Of a stretch of 64,000 nucleotides of DNA, positions 1 to 7,342 are shown piece after piece. The notes beneath the pieces were generated by a model that did not search any database, was not told where the DNA came from, and worked only from the letters and a program-made list of their open reading frames with translations. Made by a program: the position numbers and the translations under genes. Source of the stretch: an uncultured Bacilli bacterium (GTDB lineage: Bacteria; Bacillota_I; Bacilli_A; RF39; UBA660). Where the stretch lies: the NCBI GenBank assembly GCA_944371995.1, contig CALVYD010000001.1, forward strand, positions 39,254 through 103,253, in the 5' to 3' direction. The first letter of the stretch is position 1. Every line of letters begins with the position of its first letter.

Positions 1-2
1 TT

Positions 3-329
3 AATCAAGCATATCAATATTTCGAAGAACCAACCCATGACTCCAATATATATACAATAACTTTATTGCATGAACCAGATACTGTAGATGATATTACTGC
101 AAGCTATCAAACAAATCTTTTCTTGGCAGGACACTCGCACAATGGACAAGTAGTTATACCATATTTTGGAGGAATTTTCAAAAAAGAAGGAGCAACTAAA
201 TATATAAATCCATTTTATCAACTAGAACAATCAAAATTATATATATCCAGTGGAATAGGAACCATAGATAATGGATTTCGTTTATTTTGCAGACCTAGCA
301 TTAATTTTTTTAGACTATCAAGAAAATAA
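3..329 (+). CDS. Metallophosphoesterase, C-terminal part (cut by window edge)
   Basis: The reading frame is open from the first bases of the window, so only the last 108 residues are present. The motif GHSHNGQ followed by hydrophobic strand residues is the C-terminal metal-binding signature of calcineurin-like phosphoesterases of the YkuE/YaeI type, which are membrane-associated metal-dependent hydrolases. The substrate cannot be judged from this fragment. The true start lies upstream of the window. The last 12 bases overlap the convergent D,D-carboxypeptidase gene. Confidence 0.8.
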   Translation, partial: NQAYQYFEEPTHDSNIYTITLLHEPDTVDDITASYQTNLFLAGHSHNGQVVIPYFGGIFKKEGATKYINPFYQLEQSKLYISSGIGTIDNGFRLFCRPSINFFRLSRK

Positions 330-1376
330 CCCTTTTAACCACTTTAGGAAAGAAAACTGCCCTTTCCTTTTTACTTTGTAATAAATAGGAACTTCCCCAA
401 TCCTTTGATCATTTAAAAAAATTTCAATATTTCCAATCTCATCGGTTGCAGAGTCTTCAAAAAAATGTACTATTGTTTTTATATTATCAATTTCATTTAA
501 AGTAAGTGGATAATAAAACGATTCTTTAAGATATACTTCATCATCTACAAACTCCTTATCTATAGAAAATTCATTTTTATCAATAATTTTATATCGCTGA
601 TACTGCGAAAACATATTCTCATACAAATCAAGATGATTATGATATATATCTCCATCAGATAAAGTAACAACAGTTAAATTAAGTCCATTTTTTGAAGCCG
701 TTGTTACTAAAGTTTTTCCCGCTCTAGGAGTATAACCATTTTTACCACCTGTACAATACTCATATGTCGTTAACAACTTATTACGATTATACCAAAGATA
801 GGTTTTTTTACCAGTAGAAACTTCATACTTATTAGTAGAAACTATATTGCGATAAGTTTTATTTTTATACGCATATTTAGAAAGTAATGCCATGTCATAA
901 GCAGTAGAATAATTTTCTGACTCCTCATCTAAACCATGTGGATTTTTAAAAGTTGTATTTTTCATACCTATTTCTTTAGCCTTCTGATTCATCATATCTA
1001 CAAATTTCTCTTCACTTCCTGCAATCGCTTTTGCAATTACAACCGAAGCATCATTTCCACTTCGAAGAAGTAAACCATACAATAGATCGCGCAATTTCAT
1101 TTTTTCTCCTACTTCTACATAAATATTAGTTCCATACATAGAAAGGACTTCTTCGCCAACAGTAATTTTCTCCGTTAAATCACCTTCTTCAATAGCAACA
1201 ATTGCTGTCATAATTTTTGTAATTGATGCTATTAATCTTCTTTGTTCCGCATTTTTCTCATACAAAATTCTTCCACTATCTAAATCCATTACAATAGTAG
1301 ATTTTGCTGTATCCGCCGAAACAGTAAATGGTAGAAAAAAAAGAAAGAAAGTTAGAAAAAGAAAAATTTTTTTCAA
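318..1376 (-). CDS. D-alanyl-D-alanine carboxypeptidase (PBP5/DacF type)
   Basis: A 352-residue secreted penicillin-binding protein that trims the terminal D-Ala from peptidoglycan pentapeptides outside the membrane. It has an N-terminal signal peptide (residues 1-21), the SxxK catalytic motif SITK at 51-54, SGN at 106-108 and a third motif at 213-215 that reads KNG instead of the usual KTG. A C-terminal beta domain follows, ending in a basic amphipathic tail (KRKGQFSFLKWLKGLFS) that fits the membrane anchor of this family. The start codon is TTG, with AGGTGA six bases upstream. The family is clear; DacF, DacA and DacB cannot be told apart here. Confidence 0.92.
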   Translation of the reverse strand: MKKIFLFLTFFLFFLPFTVSADTAKSTIVMDLDSGRILYEKNAEQRRLIASITKIMTAIVAIEEGDLTEKITVGEEVLSMYGTNIYVEVGEKMKLRDLLYGLLLRSGNDASVVIAKAIAGSEEKFVDMMNQKAKEIGMKNTTFKNPHGLDEESENYSTAYDMALLSKYAYKNKTYRNIVSTNKYEVSTGKKTYLWYNRNKLLTTYEYCTGGKNGYTPRAGKTLVTTASKNGLNLTVVTLSDGDIYHNHLDLYENMFSQYQRYKIIDKNEFSIDKEFVDDEVYLKESFYYPLTLNEIDNIKTIVHFFEDSATDEIGNIEIFLNDQRIGEVPIYYKVKRKGQFSFLKWLKGLFS

Positions 1377-1548
1377 AAAAAATCACCTATTAAAGTATAT
1401 GATATTTTTAATTATATAAAACAAATTTATATTTTATTTAAAATAGACATATTTAATAGACCATAAAAGAAATAAATTTACTATTTTATATCAATTTTTA
1501 TGCCAACATCCTCTTTTTTTTATAATGATATATATGAGGAGGTTAAAT

Positions 1549-2298
1549 ATGGAAGAAACTATAGAAGAATTAAAATTAAAATTTATAGAAATTAAAAAAC
1601 GAAATTGGATAGAAGGAACATCTCATGGAAAAGGTAACGTTGGAATTACATTTGAAAATCTAATAGGAAAAGAACGAGAAAACCTTCCAATAGCAGACTA
1701 TAATGGAATAGAAATTAAAACAAGCTTAAAATATATAAAATATTATAGTAGAGCAAACGTAACGCTATTTAGTGCTACATTTGATGGTCCTTACATTTAT
1801 GGAAGTCAATATCTAAAAACTCAATATGGATGGTACGATAAAATTTTACCTAAATATAAAGTATTTTACGCAACTATTTCAGCAAATAAATTAACAAGAG
1901 TAAACAATCATTATTTCATGAAATTAGAAATAAATTATTTCTATCAAAAAATATATTTAGTAATTCTAAACCAACACTATCAGCTTATTGAAAAATGTTG
2001 TTTCTGGAATTTTAAAACTTTAAAAGAAAAATTAGACGCAAAAATAAAATATTTAGCATTTATTGAAGCTGAAAAAAAGAAAGAAAAAAATATAGTTTAT
2101 TTTCGATATACAAATATAAACTTCTATAAAATTAAAGACTTTAGTACATTCTTGTCGTTAATAGAAAAAGGAGAAATAAAAATTGCATTTAATATTGGCA
2201 TATATCGCAATGGTAAAAAAATCGGACAAACCTATGATCATGGAACTAATTTCGAAATAAGAAAAGAAAATATTTCAATGCTTTATCAACATTTATAA
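1549..2298 (+). CDS. MvaI/BcnI-like (MutH-related) restriction endonuclease, orphan
   Basis: The N-terminal half carries GxVGxTFExLIG near residues 30-45, then a D-x(3)-GIEIKT segment. This matches the glycine-rich strand and the D...ExK catalytic core of MvaI/BcnI endonucleases, which are related to MutH and Sau3AI. Start chosen at 1549 because AGGAGG (1537-1542) lies six bases upstream; the longer frame from 1525 would run through this ribosome site. There is no methyltransferase beside it, which is odd for a restriction enzyme. It may be a solitary nicking or repair enzyme, or a leftover of a mobile element that used the neighbouring tRNA genes. Very A-rich codon use, as for the other plus-strand genes. 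Confidence 0.7.
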   Translation: MEETIEELKLKFIEIKKRNWIEGTSHGKGNVGITFENLIGKERENLPIADYNGIEIKTSLKYIKYYSRANVTLFSATFDGPYIYGSQYLKTQYGWYDKILPKYKVFYATISANKLTRVNNHYFMKLEINYFYQKIYLVILNQHYQLIEKCCFWNFKTLKEKLDAKIKYLAFIEAEKKKEKNIVYFRYTNINFYKIKDFSTFLSLIEKGEIKIAFNIGIYRNGKKIGQTYDHGTNFEIRKENISMLYQHL

Positions 2299-2347
2299 AT
2301 ATTCATCTTATTAATATTTATATTCTAACTAACAAAAAGACTAAAAT

Positions 2348-2369
2348 TTACGACGTAATTACGACGTAA
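2348..2369. repeat. Two tandem copies of an 11-bp palindrome
   Basis: TTACGACGTAA occurs twice in direct succession (2348-2358 and 2359-2369), with a partial third unit ACGAC following. Each copy is a 5-1-5 inverted repeat. It is unusually GC-rich for this chromosome and lies between the orphan endonuclease gene and the terminator behind tRNA-Pro. Function unknown: an operator or a recombinase arm site are both possible. Confidence 0.7.
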
Positions 2370-2383
2370 ACGACATTAGAGCA

Positions 2384-2410
2384 TAAAAAAACGTTGACAA
2401 ATCAACGTTT
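2384..2410 (-). terminator. Rho-independent terminator of the downstream tRNA operon
   Basis: Stem AACGTTGA/TCAACGTT (2390-2397 with 2402-2409), four-base loop, then a T run when read on the minus strand. It sits just behind tRNA-Pro and ends the Ser-fMet-Asp-Phe-Arg-Pro operon. Confidence 0.9.
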
Positions 2411-2419
2411 AATATCAAA

Positions 2420-2496
2420 TGGTCGGGAAGACAGGATTTGAACCTGCAACCCCTTGGTCCCAAACCAAGTGCTCTACCAAGTTGAGCCACTTCCCG
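2420..2496 (-). tRNA. tRNA-Pro (TGG)
   Basis: Full cloverleaf with CGGGAAG/CTTCCCG acceptor, anticodon loop TTTGGGA (anticodon TGG) and encoded CCA. Last gene of the second tRNA operon. Confidence 0.96.
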
Positions 2497-2501
2497 AAAC
2501 A

Positions 2502-2578
2502 TGGTGCGCTCGAAGGGATTCGAACCCCTGACCTTTTGGTTCGTAGCCAAACACTCTATCCAACTGAGCTACGAGCGC
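2502..2578 (-). tRNA. tRNA-Arg (ACG)
   Basis: Acceptor GCGCTCG/CGAGCGC, anticodon loop CTACGAA (anticodon ACG), encoded CCA. The A34 would be deaminated to inosine by TadA-type tRNA deaminase in the usual way. Confidence 0.96.
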
Positions 2579-2619
2579 AGTACGTAACCAATTTATATAA
2601 AACTAAGTTATTAACAAAA

Positions 2620-2695
2620 TGGTGGCTCCAGCGGGAATCGAACCAGCGACACAGGGATTTTCAGTCCCTTGCTCTACCGACTGAGCTATGAAGCC
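2620..2695 (-). tRNA. tRNA-Phe (GAA)
   Basis: Acceptor GGCTTCA/TGGAGCC with one G-U pair, anticodon loop CTGAAAA (anticodon GAA), encoded CCA. Confidence 0.96.
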
Positions 2696-2698
2696 ATA

Positions 2699-2775
2699 TG
2701 GCGGTCTCAACGGGACTCGAACCCGCGATCTTCTGCGTGACAGGCAGACGTGTTAACCAGCTGCACCATGAGACC
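2699..2775 (-). tRNA. tRNA-Asp (GTC)
   Basis: Acceptor GGTCTCA/TGAGACC, discriminator G, anticodon loop CTGTCAC (anticodon GTC), encoded CCA. Confidence 0.96.
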
Positions 2776-2779
2776 AAAT

Positions 2780-2856
2780 TGGTTGCGGGAGAAGGATTTG
2801 AACCTCCGGCCTCAGGGTTATGAGCCCTGCGAGCTACCGAACTGCTCCATCCCGCG
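2780..2856 (-). tRNA. Initiator tRNA-fMet (CAT)
   Basis: Anticodon loop CTCATAA (anticodon CAT). Two initiator hallmarks are visible: a C1-A72 mismatch at the acceptor end (CGCGGGA/TCCCGCA) and three consecutive G-C pairs at the base of the anticodon stem. CCA is encoded. Confidence 0.96.
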
Positions 2857-2862
2857 ATATAA

Positions 2863-2955
2863 TGGCGGAGGAAAAGGGATTCGAACCCCTGCGCCGCTCG
2901 CACGACCTCCCGGTTTTCAAGACCGGTCCCTTCAACCAGACTTGGGTATTCCTCC
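2863..2955 (-). tRNA. tRNA-Ser (TGA)
   Basis: Acceptor GGAGGAA/TTTCCTCC region, long variable arm (GGAGGTCGTGCGAGCGGC), anticodon loop CTTGAAA (anticodon TGA), encoded CCA. First gene of the second tRNA operon. Confidence 0.96.
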
Positions 2956-2983
2956 AAAAACGTCTTTTTCAGACGACAAAATG

Positions 2984-3012
2984 ATTATAACAAAACATTT
3001 TCACTATGTCAA
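2984..3012 (-). promoter_or_regulatory. Consensus promoter of Ser-fMet-Asp-Phe-Arg-Pro tRNA operon
   Basis: TTGACA (3007-3012) and TATAAT (2984-2989) on the minus strand, 17 bases apart: a perfect housekeeping sigma-A promoter. Confidence 0.93.
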
Positions 3013-3042
3013 CACTTTTTAAAAAACTAGAACATAGTTTAT

Positions 3043-3069
3043 AAAAAAACTCATCAGTAACTAATGAGT
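3043..3069 (-). terminator. Terminator of the Val-Thr-Tyr-Gln-Lys-Leu tRNA operon
   Basis: Stem ACTCAT/ATGAGT (3049-3054 with 3064-3069) followed on the minus strand by seven T. It separates the two tRNA operons. Confidence 0.85.
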
Positions 3070-3080
3070 AATTATTAAAA

Positions 3081-3169
3081 TGGTGCCTAAGGCCGGACTT
3101 GAACCGGCACGAGGGTTGAATCTCGCAGGATTTTAAGTCCTGTGCGTCTACCAATTCCGCCACTCAGGC
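3081..3169 (-). tRNA. tRNA-Leu (TAA)
   Basis: Acceptor GCCTGAG/CTTAGGC, long variable arm, anticodon loop CTTAAAA (anticodon TAA), encoded CCA. Confidence 0.96.
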
Positions 3170-3172
3170 AAC

Positions 3173-3248
3173 TGGTGATCTGTATGAGATTCGAACTCAT
3201 GACCCTTTGATTAAAAGTCAAATGCTCTACCGACTGAGCTAACAGATC
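3173..3248 (-). tRNA. tRNA-Lys (TTT)
   Basis: Acceptor GATCTGT/ACAGATC, anticodon loop CTTTTAA (anticodon TTT), encoded CCA. Confidence 0.96.
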
Positions 3249-3257
3249 ATATAATAA

Positions 3258-3332
3258 TGGCTGCCTCGGTTAGATTCGAACTAACGCATGTCAGAGTCAA
3301 AGTCTGATGCCTTACCACTTGGCTACGAGGCA
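3258..3332 (-). tRNA. tRNA-Gln (TTG)
   Basis: Acceptor TGCCTCG/CGAGGCA, anticodon loop CTTTGAC (anticodon TTG), encoded CCA. Confidence 0.96.
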
Positions 3333-3338
3333 ATACAG

Positions 3339-3422
3339 TGGTGGAGAGGAATGGATTCGAACCATTGAACCCGAAGGAACAGATTTACAGTCTGTCGCGT
3401 TTAGCCTCTTCGCTACCTCTCC
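3339..3422 (-). tRNA. tRNA-Tyr (GTA)
   Basis: Acceptor GGAGAGG/CCTCTCC, long variable arm, anticodon loop CTGTAAA (anticodon GTA), encoded CCA. Confidence 0.96.
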
Positions 3423-3430
3423 AAAAAAAA

Positions 3431-3506
<76 letters not shown>

Positions 3507-3507
3507 A

Positions 3508-3584
3508 TGGTGGGCGATATAGGACTCGAACCTGTGACCCCCTGCTTGTAAGGCAGGTGCTCTAACCAACTGAGCTAATCGCCC
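3508..3584 (-). tRNA. tRNA-Val (TAC)
   Basis: Acceptor GGGCGAT/ATCGCCC, anticodon loop CTTACAA (anticodon TAC), encoded CCA. First gene of the first tRNA operon. Confidence 0.96.
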
Positions 3585-3607
3585 GTTAATGTCAGTTGAC
3601 AGTACTA

Positions 3608-3636
3608 AATATACCAATAAAAACTTCGTTTGTCAA
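3608..3636 (-). promoter_or_regulatory. Promoter of Val-Thr-Tyr-Gln-Lys-Leu tRNA operon
   Basis: TTGACA (3631-3636), 17-base spacer, TATATT (3608-3613) on the minus strand, about 20 bases ahead of tRNA-Val. Confidence 0.9.
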
Positions 3637-3655
3637 TACTCTCAACATACTTTTT

Positions 3656-4030
3656 TTAATTTTTTTGCAACTTTTTTTTAATTTCCTCTTTTTTTAAAGA
3701 TATCCATACAGGTAAACATTCACCTAAAGTCATAAAGCCCTTACTAGTTTCAACTATTTTTACTCTCCTACAACGTTTATTAAACCTATAATCCATATTT
3801 TTTATACTAAGTTTAACATGAAAAGATTCAGTCTCACTATCGTCAATAACTCTAGCTTTAATTGTTTCCCCTATATGAACATAATCAGCAGGATTCTTTA
3901 CAAAAAAATCAGAAATTTCCGAAATATGAATTAATCCACTATAATAATCATCTAAACTCACAAAGATCCCGTAATTTTCTATGCCGGTAACGCATCCTGT
4001 AACAATTTGGTCCTTTTTGTATTGACTCAT
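3656..4030 (-). CDS. S1 RNA-binding domain protein (YugI/GSP13/CvfD type)
   Basis: A 124-residue cytoplasmic protein with one S1 domain at about residues 5-75: GCVTGIENYGIFVSLDD, then GLIHISEIS and a basic end. The single domain plus short tail matches the general stress protein 13/CvfD family, which binds RNA or ribosomes and affects translation. The tail is rich in Lys and has the VWISLKK segment also seen in that family. It has its own promoter (4053-4081) and lies between the tRNA operons and a divergent NifU-like gene. Confidence 0.85.
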   Translation of the reverse strand: MSQYKKDQIVTGCVTGIENYGIFVSLDDYYSGLIHISEISDFFVKNPADYVHIGETIKARVIDDSETESFHVKLSIKNMDYRFNKRCRRVKIVETSKGFMTLGECLPVWISLKKEEIKKKLQKN

Positions 4031-4052
4031 TCAAACACTTCCCAACATAAAT

Positions 4053-4081
4053 AGTATAACACTAAAATCACGTAATCACAA
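4053..4081 (-). promoter_or_regulatory. Promoter of the S1-domain gene
   Basis: TTGTGA (4076-4081), 17-base spacer, TATACT (4053-4058) on the minus strand, 22 bases from the start codon. Confidence 0.7.
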
Positions 4082-4092
4082 GAAGATAATAC

Positions 4093-4121
4093 TTTACCAA
4101 TTTTAAAAAAAAAGATATAAT
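4093..4121 (+). promoter_or_regulatory. Likely promoter of the NifU-like gene
   Basis: TTTACC (4093-4098), 17-base spacer, TATAAT (4116-4121), then GGTGAT ahead of the ATG at 4139. The -10 is perfect and the -35 weak. Confidence 0.5.
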
Positions 4122-4138
4122 AACATTGGTGATTAAAA

Positions 4139-4372
4139 ATGAAAAATGAAACGGAAGAGAAAATAAAAATATTAATCGAAAAAATAAGACCATATTTAAT
4201 TAATGACGGCGGAGATTTAAAATTTATTAAATATGAAGAAAATATTGTATATGTACAACTAACAGGAGCATGTGAAGGATGTCCAATGATGGATGTCACT
4301 TTAAAAGACGGAATAGAAGAAATTTTAAAAAATGAAATACCAGAAATAAAAGAAGTACAAAATATATCATAA
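4139..4372 (+). CDS. NifU-like Fe-S cluster scaffold protein (Nfu/YutI type)
   Basis: A 77-residue protein that is just the NifU C-terminal domain. The motif GACEGCPMMDVTLKDGIE carries the CxxC pair that binds a shared iron-sulfur cluster, followed by the helix usual in Nfu proteins. It probably passes clusters to apoproteins in the cytosol. In Bacillus subtilis the related yutI lies in the same chromosomal region as yutH, yutD and yunB, which fits the neighbours here. Start is supported by GGTGAT eight bases upstream. Confidence 0.9.
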   Translation: MKNETEEKIKILIEKIRPYLINDGGDLKFIKYEENIVYVQLTGACEGCPMMDVTLKDGIEEILKNEIPEIKEVQNIS

Positions 4373-4375
4373 AAA

Positions 4376-5320
4376 TTACTTTTTTAACCATAAAACCTCG
4401 GGAATTTCAACAAAATTGCAAATAACAGTATAAATATAAGATAAAAAAGTATTATATTCATCTACACGTAATAAAATAGATTTTAACTCCGAATAATCTG
4501 AATGAGTATTCACGATATTATCATATATATCAAAAAAGTAAGAAGGAAAAAGTAACCGTGAAAACAATAAAACAAAATCATTATAAGAAAAATGTAATAA
4601 TTTAAAAAAAGAAGAAAAACAAAAGCTTTGATATGTATTAGAAAAAAATAAATATTTTATATATTCAGATACATCTCTAGCATAGCAATCAACAATCACA
4701 TTCTGTGGATGAAAAAAATCTTTAACTGAAATGCGCTTATGACATAAGTATAATTTAGAAGAAAAATGTGCAAAATTATATTTTAAATAAGAAATTGCAT
4801 TCTCAGCCATTCCAATATAATAATAAACACAATCATTAATTATTGATGTAGTATCAACATTAAAAATATGCCCTATTTGATACTCATAATAATTAATTTT
4901 TTTTATCCATAAAAAATCCCAAGGATAAATTTTAACATTAGATATATGATAATTTAACATTGGCAAGTTAATTATTTCTTTGCAAAGAGAAAACTCAACT
5001 ACTTTATGCATAAACAATGCATAAACCTGATTATTAATAGTGCAAAATTCATCATTAAAAATATTGGGAACAACTTTAAAAAATTTAGAATTAGGAATTG
5101 ATTTAAGAATAAAAAGTATAACCTGAAAATAATCAATATTTTCTATTCTTTCAAACGAATAAAGCACATTCTGATATCTAAAATAATAATTATCTTTAAT
5201 TCTAGTAAGACTAAAATCATTAAAATTATAATAATATCTAATTTTATTTTTCATAATTAATAATATGAAATAAAATTGAAAATATAACTTTACTATCAAA
5301 ATACTTATTTTCACTGGCAA
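4376..5320 (-). CDS. CotS/YutH-like kinase-fold spore coat protein (divergent)
   Basis: A 314-residue protein very rich in Tyr, Phe and Ile. I do not recognise a strong signature, but the segment after residue 200 (HKRISVKDFFHPQNVIVDC, then ARDVSEYIKYLF) resembles the collapsed aminoglycoside-kinase fold of CotS/YutH spore coat proteins, and the YutD and YunB genes nearby are Bacillus subtilis neighbours of yutH. Catalytic kinase residues are not evident. Start: TTG at 5320 has AAAGGAT nine bases upstream; an internal ATG at 5254 lacks a ribosome site. The first 22 residues from TTG are hydrophobic and may be a membrane anchor. The 3' end lies three bases from the convergent NifU-like gene. 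Confidence 0.5.
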   Translation of the reverse strand: MPVKISILIVKLYFQFYFILLIMKNKIRYYYNFNDFSLTRIKDNYYFRYQNVLYSFERIENIDYFQVILFILKSIPNSKFFKVVPNIFNDEFCTINNQVYALFMHKVVEFSLCKEIINLPMLNYHISNVKIYPWDFLWIKKINYYEYQIGHIFNVDTTSIINDCVYYYIGMAENAISYLKYNFAHFSSKLYLCHKRISVKDFFHPQNVIVDCYARDVSEYIKYLFFSNTYQSFCFSSFFKLLHFSYNDFVLLFSRLLFPSYFFDIYDNIVNTHSDYSELKSILLRVDEYNTFLSYIYTVICNFVEIPEVLWLKK

Positions 5321-5343
5321 ATAATTACATCCTTTTTATTTAC

Positions 5344-5366
5344 AAAAAAAGATGACACCAGTCATC
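5344..5366 (-). terminator. Terminator behind the coiled-coil protein gene
   Basis: Stem GATGAC/GTCATC (5351-5356 with 5361-5366), four-base loop and seven T on the minus strand. Confidence 0.85.
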
Positions 5367-5396
5367 CTTATAAACATTATCTTATGATACACAAAC

Positions 5397-6665
5397 TCAA
5401 GCTGCCCTTTGTTTAACAAATTGCGTAGACTCTGAATAATCCGTAGCTCCAGAGATTAAGCTTGTAATTTCTGCCTTTTGTTGTGCATAATCTGCAGCAA
5501 TCTTTTCTTGTTGAAGACGTTTTTCTTCAAGTTGCTGAACTTCCTGTTGTCTATCCTCATTCGCCTTTTGCCAATAAGCAATCTCTTCTCTAACCTGTTG
5601 ACAAACCTTCTTATATTCTTCACGTTGTTCATTACAATTTTCAACAGCAGCTTCTAATTTTTGTTCTTCTTCTTGTTTCTTTTCATCTAAACTAGCTGCT
5701 TTTTTCTTTTCCTCCTCAATAATGGCTTTAGCTTTCGCAAAATCAATGATATCTGCATCGATATTAGAACTTTCTACAGTAGTTGCTTGATTTTCTACAA
5801 CTTCTTCCTTATCATCATCCATTGATTGATCAAAAACAAATTGCTGAACTTCAGGTTCTTTTTTCTCATCTACAACCATTACCTTTTCTTCTCTAACAGG
5901 AGCAACAATAGGAACAACTCTATCTTTATTATCTTCAACAACCTTAGGTTGAATATCAACTACATCTTCTGAAGTATTACTAACAGTAGTAGAAAAAATG
6001 CTATCATTAATATGACCAAACTTAGGAACTTCATTTACTACTTTAATATCTTCGTTATATTTTTCAACTTTAGCTTTAGAATTAGAATAACCTACTTTTT
6101 TGACATTCTCTTCAGTAGCATTAAATGCATCACTAACTGTATCTTGAATCTTCTGAGTATCAACAGCACTAGTATCAATAGAATTTGATACAACAACACC
6201 ACCATTTACACCAGTTTCAGACATAGAATCAAAAACAGGTGTATTAAAAGGAAAATTAACAACATTAGTTGCATCTGAAGAATTCTCTTTAGCAACCAAA
6301 GCATTAGCACCAACCTTTAAATACATAGAATCAGTTAATCGAATAGGTTTTGATTCGATAAAAGGGAAAAATTGTAACACATAATCGTTAATATTCTCTT
6401 TTTCGATATTATCTAAAGTAGAAGTCTTAATAATATTTTCAGGTTTTACATCAGAAACAGGAACTACTACAGAAGCAGAAGGAGTCTGTGTTACTTCAGG
6501 AGCATTCATATCAACACCAGCAACAGCAACAGATACAGGACTATACTTAGCCACTTTATGTAAAAGTTGTTCCATAGATACAGGCTTCATCTTAATTCTT
6601 CTACTACCTATACCCGTCTGCACCTCATCTAAAGCCATCTCCTTGAAAACTACATTTTCATTCAT
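5397..6665 (-). CDS. Unknown protein: disordered middle, C-terminal coiled coil
   Basis: I do not recognise this 422-residue protein. Residues 1-45 are a conserved-looking head (KEMALDEVQ...RRIKMKPVSMEQLL). Residues 45-300 are a low-complexity Val/Asp/Ser/Thr-rich region with no predicted transmembrane helix. Residues 305-400 are a strongly charged Glu/Lys/Gln coiled coil. No signal peptide, so cytoplasmic. A DUF1292 gene starts 20 bases upstream of its start and a strong terminator follows it. The location beside sporulation genes suggests, but does not show, a spore morphogenetic scaffold. The acidic low-complexity style recurs in the SpoVID-like protein and the TadA tail elsewhere in this window. 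Confidence 0.7.
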   Translation of the reverse strand: MNENVVFKEMALDEVQTGIGSRRIKMKPVSMEQLLHKVAKYSPVSVAVAGVDMNAPEVTQTPSASVVVPVSDVKPENIIKTSTLDNIEKENINDYVLQFFPFIESKPIRLTDSMYLKVGANALVAKENSSDATNVVNFPFNTPVFDSMSETGVNGGVVVSNSIDTSAVDTQKIQDTVSDAFNATEENVKKVGYSNSKAKVEKYNEDIKVVNEVPKFGHINDSIFSTTVSNTSEDVVDIQPKVVEDNKDRVVPIVAPVREEKVMVVDEKKEPEVQQFVFDQSMDDDKEEVVENQATTVESSNIDADIIDFAKAKAIIEEEKKKAASLDEKKQEEEQKLEAAVENCNEQREEYKKVCQQVREEIAYWQKANEDRQQEVQQLEEKRLQQEKIAADYAQQKAEITSLISGATDYSESTQFVKQRAA

Positions 6666-6684
6666 AATTATCCCTCCTCAAACA

Positions 6685-6948
6685 TTATTCTCCTTTAGCA
6701 AGTTCACGTAAAACATCTTTTATTCTATTCCACTCTTCTTCGCTATCAACACCTAAAAGTCTTGCACTACCATTTGAACGATCTACATGTGAAACATAAA
6801 TAGTAATATTATTATCATCGTCACGCTCATTCTTTGTATAAATTACATACTCTTTTTTATTATCTTTAAACTCGAAAGCAAATACAACTTCTACATCTTC
6901 AGTAGAACCATCTTCTGCCACGATTTTCATCATTTTCTTTTCTTCCAT
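6685..6948 (-). CDS. DUF1292 family protein (YrzB-like)
   Basis: An 87-residue acidic protein of the DUF1292 family: an oxidised-residue-free core with EDGSTEDVEVVFAFEF, YVIYT and a closing EEEWNRIKDVL helix. Function unknown. A second family member lies at 62877-63173 in the usual ruvX-mltG context, so this copy is a paralogue placed in a sporulation neighbourhood. Ribosome site GGAGG ahead of the start. Confidence 0.85.
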   Translation of the reverse strand: MEEKKMMKIVAEDGSTEDVEVVFAFEFKDNKKEYVIYTKNERDDDNNITIYVSHVDRSNGSARLLGVDSEEEWNRIKDVLRELAKGE

Positions 6949-7009
6949 AAATTGTCCTCCCTTTATTATCCATATAATACAATTATATCGTATTTTAAAG
7001 AAAATACAA

Positions 7010-7291
7010 CTATTTTTTATTAACTTTTTTTAATAAAAAGGTTTTTGCACCATAATTACAATACTCTTTACGATAGTAATCTAAATATTTTATATCATTA
7101 TATTTCTTCACATTCTTGTATTCACTCCGATAAAATCCTTTTAACCTAACTTTATCGCCAGAAAAATCACCAAAAATATAATCAAAATCTTTAAAATAAT
7201 CCGTAACATAATCCTTTACATAATCATATGAAAAGCAACCATCATCAGATAACAACTCATATTCATTGTCATTGAATGTATAAATCTTCAT
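7010..7291 (-). CDS. yutD: YutD family protein (DUF1027)
   Basis: A 93-residue cytoplasmic protein. The order DYIFGDFSGDKVRLKGF followed by YRKEYCNYGAKTF matches the conserved core of YutD (FDYIVGDW...LRLKGF, EYCNFGC). The family is universal in Bacilli and its role is not established. It lies directly upstream in the direction of transcription of the yunB-like gene; in Bacillus subtilis yutD and yunB are close as well. Confidence 0.8.
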   Translation of the reverse strand: MKIYTFNDNEYELLSDDGCFSYDYVKDYVTDYFKDFDYIFGDFSGDKVRLKGFYRSEYKNVKKYNDIKYLDYYRKEYCNYGAKTFLLKKVNKK

Positions 7292-7342
7292 TCTAACACG
7301 CCCTATTCTTAATATCTTCTATAAAGATTATATCATATAATG

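Noticed and set aside
4027..4299. 90-residue minus frame antisense to the NifU-like gene
   Set aside because: Complement of a well supported gene with a recognised CxxC motif; no ribosome site of its own.
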